The notes beneath the pieces are model-generated. The model worked only from the letters and a program-made list of their open reading frames with translations. It was not told where the DNA came from and made no database searches. Position numbers and translations under genes: made by a program. Positions 20,841 through 21,568 of a stretch of 21,568 nt of DNA are shown here, piece after piece. The DNA comes from an uncultured Ruminococcus sp. (GTDB lineage Bacteria; Bacillota; Clostridia; Oscillospirales; CAG-272): positions 1 to 21,568 of the forward strand of contig CACZOH010000292.1 in the NCBI GenBank assembly GCA_902782785.1, in the 5' to 3' direction. Within the stretch, counting starts at the first letter, position 1. Every line of letters starts with the position of its first letter.

Positions 20841-21568
20841 ATGAAGAAAGAAAAAAAAGGCGGGCTCCGGCTCCGCACAAAGCTGATTGGTCTGACGGCG
20901 CTTTTCACCGCGCTCATTTTAACGGTGATATGGCTTTTGTTCGTCGTTTTCCTCGACGATTTTTACAGACAGGCGAAAAGCCGCGAGATAATCAAAACCG
21001 CGAAAACGATCGAAACGCATATAAGCGACGGTACGGAGGAGCTCTCCGATTTAGTGGCAAAGCTTTGTATCGACACGGACGCAAACGTGCTTATACGACG
21101 GATCGACAAAACGAGAGCGGAGAGCATAACGTTCATAAGGCCGCGCGACATCCTTTCAAACAACGCCGCAGTTGCCGCGATAACGGAGCGCGCGGCGCTC
21201 GACGGAGGCGAGAGCCTCTATACGTTCGACGGCGCCTCCGGCACGATAGACAAGCGCGGAAAGTCCGAGGACGACAATATGCTTTACGCAAAGGTGATAA
21301 GCTCGGACGAGGAAAAGACCGTCATACTTATCAGCGTTCAGCTGACGCCCGTGGACGCCACGAAAACGACGATAACGGGTATGCTTATAACAGTCTCCGT
21401 CGTGTTCATACTGATAGCGGTCGTGATCGGGTATTTCATGGCGTCAACGCTGTCCTCGCCGCTCACAAAGCTTACCGCGCAGGCAAAGGATATAGGAACG
21501 CCGGCGTACAGGCGGCTTGAGGGCGATCCCGGCTGCCGCGAGACGGCGGAGCTGAACGACACGCTTGC
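20841..21568 (+). CDS. Sensor histidine kinase, N-terminal part (cut by window)
   Basis: The frame is open for 242 codons to the window edge. It starts with ATG at 20841, 1 bp after the response regulator stop. The layout is that of a classical membrane sensor: transmembrane helix 1 at about 15-38, an extracytoplasmic region of about 135 residues, transmembrane helix 2 at about 177-200, and then the start of a HAMP domain (SSPLTKLTAQAKDIG). The H-box and ATPase domain must lie beyond the window. The extracytoplasmic part is charged and moderately helical (EIIKTAKTIETHIS), with no domain I recognise. It is the expected partner of the regulator upstream. No strong ribosome site is seen, so coupling to the regulator is likely. 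Confidence 0.9.
   Translation, partial: MKKEKKGGLRLRTKLIGLTALFTALILTVIWLLFVVFLDDFYRQAKSREIIKTAKTIETHISDGTEELSDLVAKLCIDTDANVLIRRIDKTRAESITFIRPRDILSNNAAVAAITERAALDGGESLYTFDGASGTIDKRGKSEDDNMLYAKVISSDEEKTVILISVQLTPVDATKTTITGMLITVSVVFILIAVVIGYFMASTLSSPLTKLTAQAKDIGTPAYRRLEGDPGCRETAELNDTL

Overview
The window reads as a chromosomal segment of an endospore-forming Gram-positive bacterium of the class Clostridia, probably an uncultured gut-type lineage. The grounds are the complete eight-gene spoIIIA operon, spoVT, RNase J and the Firmicutes-type RlmH and YycJ proteins. The DNA is of medium to high GC, and isoleucine is written mostly as ATA. I saw no rRNA, tRNA, CRISPR array, insertion sequence or prophage. 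Genes are tightly packed: many neighbours overlap by 4 bp (ATGA or GTGA) or sit 1-4 bp apart, and no gene-free stretch exceeds about 200 bp.

Layout. Positions 1-3218 (minus strand) hold a compact overlapping unit: an ECF sigma factor, a zinc-finger anti-sigma factor with one membrane helix, a four-helix membrane protein and a cytoplasmic GH36 alpha-galactosidase-like enzyme whose 3' end runs off the window. Positions 3252-3836 (minus) encode peptidyl-tRNA hydrolase, and 3912-4316 (plus) a small NfeD-like membrane protein. Positions 4276-8078 (minus) form a six-gene housekeeping operon behind a good sigma-A-type promoter: a transglutaminase-like protein with lost catalytic residues, the CinA C-terminal amidase, a small membrane protein, the YycJ/WalJ metallo-beta-lactamase protein, RlmH and a two-helix membrane protein. 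spoVT (8264-8794, plus) faces the end of the spoIIIA operon (8895-13300, minus), and one symmetric hairpin terminator lies between them. spoIIIA is preceded by a sequence close to a sigma-E promoter, and spoVT by one resembling a sigma-G promoter.

From 13498 on, everything is on the plus strand. A sugar-1-phosphate nucleotidyltransferase is fused to a phosphohexomutase-like domain that has lost its signature motifs. RNase J follows behind a near-ideal promoter, and overlapping its end is a lipoprotein with a Thr-Glu repeat linker and an AlgX/AlgJ-like SGNH domain. After a strong terminator come a XerC/D-type tyrosine recombinase and an OmpR-family response regulator with the start of its sensor kinase (cut by the window edge).

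Functional themes are sporulation (spoIIIA, spoVT), RNA and ribosome maintenance (pth, rlmH, RNase J), and envelope or surface sugar chemistry (nucleotidyltransferase fusion, SGNH lipoprotein, two-component system, YycJ). The points most worth following up are two apparent pseudoenzymes (the transglutaminase-like protein and the mutase domain), the ECF-sigma/GH36 unit, the coupling of RNase J to an SGNH lipoprotein, and the short SpoIIIAE.
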